From Stercorarius parasiticus (lineage: Eukaryota; Chordata; Aves; Charadriiformes; Stercorariidae), in assembly GCA_013396915.1 (NCBI GenBank), contig VWZL01002583.1:248001-312000 (forward strand): DNA of 64,000 nt, read 5' to 3'. The translations under genes and the position numbers were made by a program. The first letter of the stretch is position 1; each line of letters opens with the position of its first letter. Under the pieces are notes generated by a model that saw only the letters and a list, made by a program, of their open reading frames with translations, ran no database searches and had not been told where the DNA came from. Below, one piece after another: positions 50,201 through 61,201 of this stretch.

Positions 50201-51990
50201 GCTTAGTAGCAAGGAGTTCTTAAAGCGCTACCCCAACACAAACACACTAGAACTGCCAATATATCGATACTATTTTCTGTCTGGAAAGCGAACATTTACT
50301 GGTTTTATCAGGAAGATGCTGAAAGAAACATTTTTAAATTGTTATAAAGTGCTTTAAAGAGATAAATATCTAGCATGCCTTATAATGAGCACCCACCTTC
50401 CCCCTTTCCCATGTGTATATTAGAATTAGGATCATTTCCATCACGTTCACGCATCCCATTACTGGTAACATATGTATTACAGTCCTCTATGCATATGGTT
50501 TTGATTTGTGCTGTGGCCTTTCATATACATACAAAGCCCTGGCAGCAGCTGCCATAAGGAGTACAGTGTCTTAAGAAAAGCAAAGGCTGGTGGTTCTCAA
50601 AGACATTTTGATAGTTTAAAGAAATCCAGGAGGAAAAATAGTCCCGTTTCCATAAGGCTTTTCCAGATAATCTTGAAAGACTTCAAGGACTATTTTCGCT
50701 CTCTAAGCTTACAAAACTTCACAGACACTTCTTGTTTACAGATACAGATTATTTTTTTTTTTAAAGTGGAGGACAAGAAAGAGAACACATTGTATTTCCA
50801 GGTTGAGTCTAAAATTAAATATGCTTATACTAAAATAGGTAGAATAGCGGTTTTTTTTCCTACTGATGGATTCCTAAGTATTACCGACTTATGAAGTCAC
50901 TTAGTCCATCTGTAAATCAAGCCACTGAATTTCCTACTGCAAGAGTAGCTCTACATGGCAGGGAAGAATGGTAAGATACACTTCAAGAGACAGGTTGATT
51001 AACACAAAAATGAAGGTAACTGTTACTCAAATTCAATCACATACTCTGTTATACTGCTAGTGAGGTACACTACAGATCCGTCATCACTTTGCAAATCATT
51101 AGAGACTAGACGTCAATGGATTCCTGAGAGGGACTTAGGTTTCATTTTTATAGGCATAACTTCTATTTAGGCCAGTTTAAAATCGAGATAATTAAAGACG
51201 ACTTCAATATTTTACAGTTGTGGAATCTGCACAAAGTTTAACTCTTTAGTGTAGCGCTTCGGTGAAGAGACTTCATTTAGGATAGAATGAAGATTTCGGG
51301 TCTGCCAACTTCAAGACCTTATGACTTAAGAACCGCTTTAAAACATGACTCCGGTAAATAGTAAAGGTAATGCAATTATACACAACAAAGTCTACATGAA
51401 TCATGAAACAAGAGTTGTGAACATGTGGTATTTGTTTCAATGGGATTTTACTCTGCTTGCTAAGGATAACCTTAATAGCTATTCTAACATAAGCAACCAG
51501 GGAGTCAGTCACTCTCTCAAGGTGAAATATTCATTGTGCATCTAGAAACTAAACATCATACTGATTTGAAAAGCTCTTTGTAGATCCAAAGCACCATTTA
51601 CTTTCTGACACTCCACACTAACCAAATCCATCCTCACAAAAGAACCCTGTGGCGGAGCAAACAAGAGGAAGTGATCAAAACATTAATACATCACAAACAA
51701 AAGCCTCATGACTCTTTCTCTAAAAATTAAGGCTGCCTTTTTTGACTGATCAGTGTGAGAAATAAACCTAGATTATTGTTCTGATGCTCAATTCCTTCCT
51801 TACTCAGTGGACTGATTCAGCAAAGTCAAGATACTTTCATCAACATCTCTTGCTAAGAGAATATTTAATGCTCTGAACTCTAGCTAGCTTTTTAGGTCAA
51901 AAGTGAGTAACAATAGAATTAGGTTTCTGTATTAGAGAAGTTATTGTTATGAGGAAAGCCGGGGAGGGGGGAAGAGGTAATGAACGCACT
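47276..51990. other. Unique non-coding sequence
   Basis: About 4.7 kb with no recognisable gene or transposon. A GC-rich hairpin sits at 47433-47454. The longest frame (128 codons, 50508-50894, plus) has no recognisable domain. Confidence 0.5.
47433..47454. repeat. 9-bp GC-rich hairpin
   Basis: CACCCCACA (47433-47441) and TGTGGGGTG (47446-47454) form a perfect 9-bp stem with a 4-base loop. A weaker 5-bp stem (GGGTT/AACCC) follows at 47471-47486. No terminator or RNA gene logic applies here; recorded as structure only. Confidence 0.75.
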
Positions 51991-51994
51991 TTAC

Positions 51995-52008
51995 CCAATT
52001 TTTATTGG
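51995..52008. promoter_or_regulatory. Inverted pair of CCAAT boxes
   Basis: CCAAT (51995-51999) and ATTGG (52004-52008) face each other over a 4-base T spacer, about 110 bp left of the CpG island. NF-Y binds CCAAT, usually 60-100 bp upstream of start sites, so this fits a plus-strand start near 52060-52100. Inference only. Confidence 0.4.
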
Positions 52009-52111
52009 CTTGATCTACTTGCCTGTAAGCGTATTAAGCCACGTCAATACACACGGCTAATTACATGATTCGTTGTTAGAACCACCACGTTATGCTCGCT
52101 TAGAGGAACTC

Positions 52112-52375
52112 GGTTTTAAGGCGGTAAGCAAAGCAGAGTCGGGCGGGTCTCGGCAGGAACCGAGCCGGGCGGGCGCGAGCGCGGCCCCACAGTAGCCCCA
52201 CAGCAGCCCCTAGTGCCCGGCGGCGAGCACGGCACCGGCGCCAGCGGCCCCCTCCGCATCCCCCCCGGGACTTCTTACCCATCCCGTTCCCTCTCAAGCT
52301 GCAATTGAGGGAGAGAAATCATGCTGAACCGGCGGTTCGCGAGCCCTGCTGGTGACTTAGTGCTCCGAAGGCTTA
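52112..52375. promoter_or_regulatory. CpG island, candidate promoter and first exon
   Basis: About 26 CpGs in 265 bp, densest at 52138-52270 (CCGGGCGGGCGCGAGCGCGG and GGCGGCGAGC), in a window where CpG is otherwise scarce. It is unique sequence, not a repeat. Splice signals occur on both strands. On plus, AAGGCG|GTAAGC puts a donor at 52124. On minus, GGATGG|GTAAGAAG puts a donor at 52278, preceded 20 bases earlier by an acceptor-like TTTCTCTCCCTCAATTGCAG. The Arg/Gly-rich minus-strand frame 52100-52297 reflects GC-rich composition. Most likely a promoter, with direction undetermined; an orphan CpG island with enhancer activity is the alternative. Confidence 0.65.
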
Positions 52376-54130
52376 TGCTGCACCATGATAAATTGAATTT
52401 GGAAATCACGCTCCTTTAAGAGCTATGCATAAAGCAGTTCCAGGTCACCAAGAAAAACTGATTTTTAAACTGCCTACTTTCAATCATGAAAAAAACTCAT
52501 TAAGGACGCCAGGAAAAAAACAGCAAAGGGAAAAGCTTGAAAGATTTGAAGTAAAGATAGGGCTCACTGAAATGCTGTCTTTTAATGCTTGACTCCAGAC
52601 ACAATCTTTCAAAAAGACCGGCCAAAGGAAAACACCACTGAGTTCTGCTCCCATAGGGGAGGTAGCAAAGGGCTATGGTAACCAGAACTTACAACTAATT
52701 TTTGGAGACAAGGCAGAGGGAAGGGGAAACACTGGTTCCAACTCTTTAGTTGAAACTTGACCACCTTCCCCCAGACTGAAGGAAAAAAAGAAAATATCAT
52801 CTCAAAAAAAAAAAATCTGCTAGATGATTAACCTCAGAAGTACAAGAAGTTTTAATGTTTTGAACAGAAAATCTACTTCTATTGTAGCAGAAGTGAGTGA
52901 GTATGACAGAAGCACTTGAACCTTCTGAATAAACAGGTAAGTGTCTGTGTATGTATGCACACACACACACGCCCACATTATTTCTAGCTGTAGACAGGAG
53001 AATAGGAATACATTTTTGAATAAACATTGTGCTACTCCCTGACCAAAGCCTGGAAAAGTTAACGTTGTTCAGTGTTAAGAGAACAATGAAGAAAGCAGAC
53101 ACAAGAGTGGTATCTGTACTTATGAAGCTTTGACATCAAAACATGAAGTCAACTCAAGTTATCTCATAAAGCAAAGTAGCCCAAAGTATTTTGATACAGA
53201 TACAACCTTGTTCTGACAGTGACAGAACATCATAACAAGATCAAAGTGTTACCAATTGTATTATTTAAACTGTAGTTAGACTTACGTGGAGGATGGTAGG
53301 GGCTATCTTGAAGGATTCAGTGCCGCTTCATCTTGTTCTGATTTGGAATTTTTTTTATATTTTCAAATTTTCTAGAGGAAGAATATATATATATTCTACT
53401 GAATGTATACACTCTGTTTCAGTTTTGTCTCTATCATGTCTGAGAATTGAAAACTTTAACCCCCACCCAGTTTCCTCACCTCTTATCACATTGTCAGTTC
53501 TTAATGCACTGATTTCCAAAAATAGAAGTCAAAGCCACCATCTTTATGAACCTTCCTTCCCCATTTCACACACTCACAAACAGCCTCTCCTGATTATACT
53601 GTTGTGATATTCATTTTACCTAATGTAGATGAAGCCTTAAATATAGAAGTAACGTTAACAGTAACTTAACATTTTAAATGTATCCTCTGTGCGACAACAG
53701 AAGCGCAGGGGTAAAAAGTTACACTGTTCTTCTGTGCTTCAACCCTAGCTAAAGTCCTAAATGTCAATATATTTGCTCTGTAAGGAGCAAACACCAAGTG
53801 CGGGAAGGAAATCTAATTTTTAATCATAGTTTTCTATTTTTGGTTCCTCCTGTCAAGTTCAATAGAAAATTACATCCCAAACATTAAATGTTATGGGATA
53901 GCTCAACAAGTCCTACAGGAAAGTGCTATATTAAAGTTTTATTATATTCCATAAATTTAAGAGTAATCAGCATGTAGTCCTATTACTTTTCAATGGAAGC
54001 CTATAATCTTCATATCCGTTAAATGCCATATGGATCTTCTTCAGGGGGCAGAGGTTCCTCTAAATCTCTGACTATAGATTCATACACCATAGCCTAACCT
54101 CCTTTAAAACTCTTGCTAAGGGGTTATTTT
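52376..54130. other. Unique non-coding sequence
   Basis: No gene recognised. Includes a 12-base A-run (52804-52815), a CA microsatellite near 52959-52972 and an AT palindrome GAATATATATATATTC near 53381. Confidence 0.5.
52959..52972. repeat. Short CA microsatellite
   Basis: About seven CA units. Confidence 0.8.
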
Positions 54131-54610
54131 CATAGAATCATAGAATTGCCTAGGTTGGAAGGGACCTCTCAGATCATCTAATCAAACCATCAACCTAACT
54201 CTGACAAAAACCATCACTAAACCATAACTCTAAGCACCATGTCTACCTGTCTTTTAAATACCTCCAGGGACGGTGACACCACCACTTCCCTGGGCAGCCT
54301 GTTCCAATGCTTAATAACCCTTGCAGTGTAAAAATTTTTCCTAATATCCAGCCTAAACATCCCCTGGTGCAACTTGAGGCCATTTCCTCTTGTCCTATCG
54401 CCTGTTACTTGGGCGAAGACACTGACCCCCACCTCACTACAACCTCCTTTCAGGTAGTTGTAGAGAGCGATAAGGCCTCCCCTCAGCCTCCTTTTCTCCA
54501 GGCTAAACAACCCCAGCTCCCTCAGCCGCTCCTCATAAGGCTTGTGCTCCAGACCCCTCACCAGCTTCATTGCCCTTCTCTGGACATGCTCCAGCACCTC
54601 AATGTCTTTT
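54131..54610 (-). mobile_element. CR1 LINE, 3' fragment with long intact ORF tail
   Basis: A minus-strand CR1 3' end of about 480 bp. The terminus reads CATAGAATCATAGAATTGCC, followed by the 3' UTR with ACCATCAACCTAACTCTGAC. The minus-strand frame 54217-54597 encodes the last part of the ORF without interruption ([44 protein letters not shown]) and stops at the family's usual end. It is the best-preserved CR1 piece in the window. It covers the interval missing from the copy at 57631 and so serves as an internal reference. The 5' truncation is at about 54610. Confidence 0.96.
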
Positions 54611-57514
54611 TACCAAACACTGCAAGTAGATCCTTACTGGGAGCAGCTGGCTGGACTGCTGTAGGGTCTCTAAGCCCCAATGCTGCTGCAAGGTCTGACT
54701 GTTCGGAGTTTTACCTGTCAGTGTCCTCAGAGAGCGGTGTCAGTCCTCCAGTTTCCCTACGCAGCTACAGAGCAATTAAAGCTGCACAACACCTGCATGG
54801 GGTTTTGTAATATTCATCTCTATTATTCAAACTGATCCCGTAGTTCTGCTTTTGTTGTTTCTACCCTTGAGGGAAACACAATCAACCTTGCAATTCCAGA
54901 GCGTGATTTGTAACATGATGTATTAGCATAAGCTGCAGTACAGACTATGACTGGAGCTTCACACCCACTGCAAACCAGAGGCTATGCAAAACAATGGAAA
55001 GGGAGACATCACCTCCAATACAGCAAGTCAGAACTTCATGGTTGATTTAATGACTCAACTCTTGCTTAATGCTTCTCAAATTATTCTTGGACTAGCTGGT
55101 GTGGAAGAGAATGAGTCAGAAGTTGCTTGCGTGTTTCTTCTCCATCCTTACCGGCACAGGGCAAGCAACCATGCGAAGAAAAAGAATGAATTAACAATGG
55201 CAATGCTTAGAAACAAAACCAGAACTAACCTTTCTAATAGTCTAGTTCCTCCTTGCACTCTAAAATGACACAAAGGCTGCCCAACTATCTTGACGTGGTG
55301 ATTCGCTTTTATTGCCCTCTCATCCAACGTGAATGGCGGTTGCATCAGTTTTAGCCAGGGCTCAGTGCAGGTAGTTAAGATGTAGGCATCTCCAACGTGA
55401 TCCACTTCTCCACCCTGTGCTATTGTAATATAATTTTAAACCTATTTGGCCATTGAAGGTAATGCAGAATGCAGCAGCAAGGCAACACTAGTGTTCTGGT
55501 CCTCACTCCTACCTGTGGAGGAGCAGCTTAATAGAATAATTTTGGCTTTAAAGGTCACAGGTAGTAAAAGATCACATATCTGAACCACTGCTTTGACTCT
55601 TACTGCATTGCATTGATTGTGCATCCTGTTTTGTTCCAGTTCTGCCAAGTTAAATAGTATGATTTCAGAAGGGAGGTATTGCTTTCTCTCACGAAATGAC
55701 TGAATTTTAACGGCCATTCAACAATAAATTCAAAAAAATGATTACTGCTTGCTGAGTGCCAGCAAGTAGAGATTGAAAGCCCAAGCAAGTAAAAGCATTT
55801 CTTTGTCTTATGAAACTCAGGGCATCGTATGTATAATGAAATGCCATTAAAGGTATTTGTTACTGTAAGACAGAGAAAGCAAGTTAATCAGAATAGCACA
55901 AGTGTCAGGAGGACACAAGGTGGTGGCAGGGAAGCTTGTTAATTCTGTCCTGAGGGGTAGTAGCCATGCACTGGGGGAACAACTTACCAGCTTAATGCAA
56001 TAGCTCAATAACAGTTTTAGCAGTCTATAGAGTATATAAATCTATACATTCTTTACCCTACAGGAAAACAGGTCATAGAGAAAGCAAAAGCAACTAAGAC
56101 AGATCACAGAGTATCTGCATATGGTTATAGTAGATCAAATAAAAGGCTGTTCTTCTAACCACAGTGACCTGAGCTTTCATAATGTCAGGCACAGAAGAGT
56201 CTGCTCCTTCCAGAAGGGCCAGAGCACTACCCTAGATTTAAAGGCAGTGCATATTGCCTATTCTATTGCGGGTTAGTACGTCTAATGAGGAAGGCAACAA
56301 GAATATACATAAACAACAGAATTCAACAAAGACTTCCAGTTTGGGGTAAAAAAAAGGGCAAAACACATTAGCTTAATTTCCTATCACCCACATATCAACT
56401 CCTTCTCAAAATTAACCTCAAGTCATAAAAATGAGAACGGGGCGGGGGGAAGGAAAACATTAGAGCTCAAGTAGCAGCCCTTAAGATAGGATATTAAAAA
56501 AAACCCCAAACCCCATACTTTTAAGGTAGTAGTCTTGCCCAAAACATTTTTAGTTTAGCTATGATAACTTTTTGGTTTTTTCAACTGCATTAGCTGTTTA
56601 AGAGTTTTTACCTCCTAACCTAATAGTTTCCATAAAAAGTACGAACATATTCATCTTTTGTTTTAGAAACTGAAACAATTAAAGTGTTTCCCTTCCTTTG
56701 CAATATTAAAAATTCAAACAAAGTATTACACTAACAGAGAGCAATTTCCAGTCCCATTACTAACAACGGTATAAAGCCCATGTAACCTTAAATTCTTAAT
56801 GTTTTCTAGTGTCTGTGTTATCCTACTAAAATCAAATGCAACATCAGGGCCTTTTGTGGAAAACAACCTCCAGTGACCTTTTCTCCACTGCTTCTTTTAG
56901 TGCTTACTGCTAGGCTTAAATAATTAAACATGCCTAAGCCTGAAGTGATTGCAGAAATGCACCTACATTTGAAAAGTACTATTTAGACAATAATTTGTAG
57001 AACAACAACTGGAGGCCAAATGCTTATTCTCATAAACTGACATCCTTATTGGAACTACCTACTCATTTCCATTGCCTGAGGGTCTGGACAAGATCATGAA
57101 AGCGGCCTTCTAGTACACCCATTACAGTTAAACAATATGGAAAGAAAGAATGAGACAACTATAAGCAACATTCAGAAGGAAAAGAATTTAAGTGTTAAAA
57201 GCTCAGGCATGGTTTCTGGATAAAAAAGGAGAGCACTCTTATTGTACAACAGACATCTAACCTAGACAAAATAATTACATTACATTTAGAAATGTGTGTT
57301 ATTTTCTCAAATACTCATAGATTTAGAAAAATCATGACTATCCAAAATGCGCTTTCTCCTCCCTCAATATAACACAAAACTCACTTCCACTCGCAAAGTA
57401 AATGTTTACGAATATCAGAGTAGCAGCTTTATCCATTTCTACTTCCTCTGCATCCTCAAGACCATCACTTTGCTCCTGAAGTTTCCCTCCCCATATCCAA
57501 AAGCACAAAGAGAA
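54611..57514. other. Unique non-coding sequence
   Basis: No gene recognised. The minus-strand frame 55148-55405 (85 codons) has several CpGs in its upstream half (55280-55400), which might mark a conserved non-coding segment; I see no protein family. Confidence 0.45.
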
Positions 57515-57533
57515 GGGGGGGGGGAGGGGGGGG
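57515..57533. repeat. Poly(G) tract G10-A-G8
   Basis: Ten G, one A and eight G on the plus strand: able to form a G-quadruplex and prone to sequencing or assembly error. Confidence 0.9.
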
Positions 57534-57630
57534 AAGCATATTTCCTGCTGACAACACCAGAAAGAGTTCAAGCTGGCTCATCCCTAGCCAGAGACAAGGA
57601 GGTAGGTTTATGTCACAGACAGATAAGAAA

Positions 57631-58460
57631 TGATGTAGAAAAGCCTTTGACACTGTTTCCCACAGCATTCTCCTGGAGAAACTGGCTGCTCATGGCTTGG
57701 ACAGGCATACTTCATTGGGTAAAAACCTGACTGGATGGCCAGGCCCAACAAGTTGTGGTGAATGGAGTTAAATCCAGTTGGTGGCCAGCCACAAGTGGTG
57801 TTTCCCCAGGCTCAGTATTGGGGCCAGTTCTGTTTAATATCTTTATCAATGATCTGGACAAGGGGAATGAGTGCACCCTCAGTAAGTTTGCAGACAACAC
57901 AAAGTTGGGTGGGAGTGTCACTCTGCTTGAGGGTAGGAAGGGTCTACAGAGGGATCTGGACAGGCTGGATTGATGGACCAAGGCCAATGGTATGAGATTC
58001 AACAAGGCCAGGTGCTGGGTCCTTCACTTGCATCACAACAACCCCACACAGTGCTACAGGCTTGGGGAAGAGTGGCCAGAAAGTTGCCCAGTCAAAAAGG
58101 ACCTGGGAGCGCCGGTCAACAGCCATCTGAATATGATGCTGTTGACCAACAGCATCCTGGCCTGTATCAGGAATAGCGTGGCCAGCAGGACGAGGGAAGT
58201 GATTGTCGCCGCTGTACTTGGCACTGGTGAGGCCCCACCTTGAATATTGTGTCCAGTTTTGGGCCCCTCACTNACTGAAAGAGGTGTCAAGCATTGGAAC
58301 AGTCTGCCCAAGGAAGTGGCGGAGTTACCATCCCTGGAGGTATTTAAAAGACATGTAGACGTGGTGGTGAGGGACCTGGTTTAGTGGTGGTTTTGGCAGC
58401 GTTAGGTCAATGGTTGGACTCAAGCTTAAAGGTCCCTTCCAATCTGGATGATTCTACGAT
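57631..58460 (+). mobile_element. CR1 LINE with RT core motifs, internally deleted
   Basis: The most 5'-extended CR1 copy here (about 830 bp, plus strand). It begins in the RT domain (AFDTVSHSILLEKLAAHGL-like, read across frames) and includes the motif around [15 protein letters not shown] and the catalytic-box region as FADN rather than the expected FADD. The frame is broken by small indels and a roughly 30-bp loss near 58130, and the part from the coding region after GPSL-type sequence to just before TGAAAG is missing at the N at 58273 (about 290 bp, judged from 54131-54610). The 3' UTR ends near 58460 with AATCTGGATGATTCTACGAT. Non-functional pseudocopy. Confidence 0.95.
58273..58273. other. 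Ambiguous base N at an internal CR1 deletion
   Basis: Left flank CCCCTCACT and right flank ACTGAAAG each belong to CR1 but are normally about 290 bp apart. They share a short ACT overlap at the N. A collapsed gap or a real deletion is possible. Confidence 0.7.
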
Positions 58461-61184
58461 GAAATAAGTTAGGCTTCTGTACTGCTAGACCTCAAAAGCT
58501 TCCATTAAGATCCAGATGGAATAATCATTGAAACGCTCATGATTCACAGCAAAGATTTGATTTCAAATGGGAAATTACATTACATCAAAGTAAGTATTTT
58601 GGACAGACCTTTTTCTAAGTTTCCCCAGTCTTTCTACATTCAGTAAACAAGTCTAGTAGAACATGTACACATAAATGAGGTGTTTCATAAATAGACTTAA
58701 AGCCAATACTCTCTGAAAGTTTCACACAAGTGTTCACAAGAACGAACTCATGGAATCAAGGAATTTCCACATTCTCTTTCTAAATTTCTATTCTAACACT
58801 TCCTATGTGTTAGAATTGCCCTTGAGAGGAAAAAAGTTCAGATGCAGGTAGAAATGCAGAGATGAATTTCTCTAAAAACAGGATAAATCTAAAGCAGTAA
58901 TCCCCAACTTTTGACAATGCATGTATAAGAAGCTGGTATCCCAAGCCTGCATACTATAGAATGAAGATGAATATATCTGGAGACAGGTGTGGAACTTCTC
59001 TATTCATCTAAATGAAATGAAAGATCTCGCATCTCCGCCTACTTCAGAAAAAGAATATAATAAAAAGAATTAAGGCAGATTAAGAGACTCTTTTAGGCAG
59101 CTTAAGACCCTTAAGCACACATTCTCAAGCCAAGTATTTGTATTATAAGAAGTCTCCTAGTTACCTCTCTCAACTGTCACTGTTTTCAGTATTGCATAAA
59201 GCTGCTTAAACTATAAAGCTGATTGTCAAGGGAATCCCAGTTTGAAGGGATCTTTTGTGGTTTGAAAGGGTTGTGACTTCTGTAAAAAGAGGGCATCAGG
59301 TTACTTCAGCAAGCCCTGAATATCAATGACAAAGGAGGAGAAGGAAAGATAACAACTCAGGCTATACTGTCTCTCCCTTACCACTCAGCTAAATTGCGTG
59401 GTAGTTACCAGACAGAGCCAAGAAGGACTAGGGCAATCCTTGCTCCCCTGAAGCTACTTTGTTCTCCAGTAAATAGTACAGACACTCTGCCGCAGGTCAC
59501 AGGAAAACAAGAGGTGTCTATGAGCAGCGCTGCTACAAACAGCCCAGGCCACTGCAAGCATCTACTGAAATTTCAGAGACAAAACCCCCATGTGGATCAG
59601 GCATGATATGAAACATAAAGCAGAGAAAGAAAATGCGTGGTATTTACTGCTTGACAACCAGGTTATGTTAATCCAGCTATACATTAATTCAGCCAAATTC
59701 CTTTGCATATTCTAGAGCTGATAATATAAAGCCATTCACAAGTTTTTTTAGTTACTAAAAATCTTCAAACTTTTGACTTACATTTTTCAGTGGAAGACAA
59801 GTGGGTGATTACATAAAAATTGCCGCAGTCAAATATTCTAAGGTCTAGCTCACGAACTCCAGAAATCATAATACTTGGTTTTCCTGAAGTGAATTAAAAT
59901 ACCTACCCATTCAGTTATATTACTTCGTACTTCCTTTATGATACAAATTTTGAACACATCAGTCATTTTATTTGAATGTTATCTCTGAATACTTAGGCTC
60001 TTGCATACTTACACATTAAATTACCTCCACTGCATACCTCAGTTTGCTTCAGACTTTCTGAATTCAACCGATCGAAGTGTTAACTATTGTGAACACACTA
60101 CTCCCATAGTTCTCACTAGAATCCCATCTAAACTCAAGCTTAGCACATACCTATGTAAACTTCTAACCACACAAAGCATCTTGTTTTCCTGGGCTGGCAC
60201 CCTTCTTCAGTTCACACACTCCTTTCACTCAAACATGATCTAAACTATGTCTCTCGTCTCTTTTTTTTTTTTTCTCCCAGAACTAGATTGCACTTCCACC
60301 TGAGAGGAATGATTGCATAGTTGAACAGATAAAGAACATGACTTTAGTATTTACAAACCCATTGCAATACAATAATTGAAGAGTCTGTGGTGAGGCAGTA
60401 TTCCCAGGAAGATATGTTCTTACTTGATATTTATTCTTATTCAATATATATTCCTTCGTTTAAGGAACTGTAGCTCAAATTTCCTATCAAAGTCCAAGGC
60501 TTAAGTTTTCAAAGTTTTTTCAAGAGAGATTCAAATCCCTTATGGAGTTTTGATAATGCCCCTCCTGTTATTAGTCTTTCTCCATCTACCCTGTTCAAAA
60601 TAAAAATGCAGACTTGGGACCTGACTAAGCGGCATTTCTGAAGCATATGCTTGAGATGCTTAAAAAAAGAAAAAAAAACATTCCACAGCCTGCTTTTCCC
60701 CACCCAAACTGCAAAATACACTGTCACACAAGTAAAATTTTCTTCCATGTCTGTACAATGCATCCCCACTTGAACCCTTACAAGAATATGAAACTACTTT
60801 TGTCTTTGGGGTAATCTCTGCACTATTTTTCCTTCTTCCTTTGAGTTCACCCATTTCATTCTTTTCACTCCTGTTTTTACTATTGAATCTTCTGCTTCCC
60901 AAGCAAGTTTTAAGTAAATTGTAGGTAGATCATTTAGCTTCGAAGTGCCTCATTTTCTTCTTGAAATAACTGAGGATATAGTGAAGATTTATAGGTTTAC
61001 ATGAAATGCAGTTATTATAGTGAGTAGCTCCAGAGAAAAGCCTATAAATAAAAATAGGTTGAAACAAACACAGCCTCAGTGTGAGAGCCTCTGTAGAAAG
61101 GCCTAATCTCCGTTCACCTTCTCTTTGTCCCTTCAACTAGAAGCTGCATGATGCTTTCAATAATGCTTAACTGATGAGCAAGAA
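58461..61184. other. Unique non-coding sequence
   Basis: No gene recognised. A 13-14-base T-run followed by CTCCCAG (60260-60280) looks like a plus-strand splice acceptor, but no supporting exon is evident. Confidence 0.5.
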
Positions 61185-61201
61185 GGGGGGGGAGGGGAGG
61201 G
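61185..61201. repeat. G-rich tract G8-A-G4-A-G3
   Basis: Plus-strand G-quadruplex-capable sequence, similar in design to the tract at 57515. Confidence 0.9.

Noticed and set aside
53768..53788. TTTGCTC/GAGCAAA inverted repeat.
   Set aside because: Seven-base stem with a 6-base loop is expected by chance several times in 64 kb.
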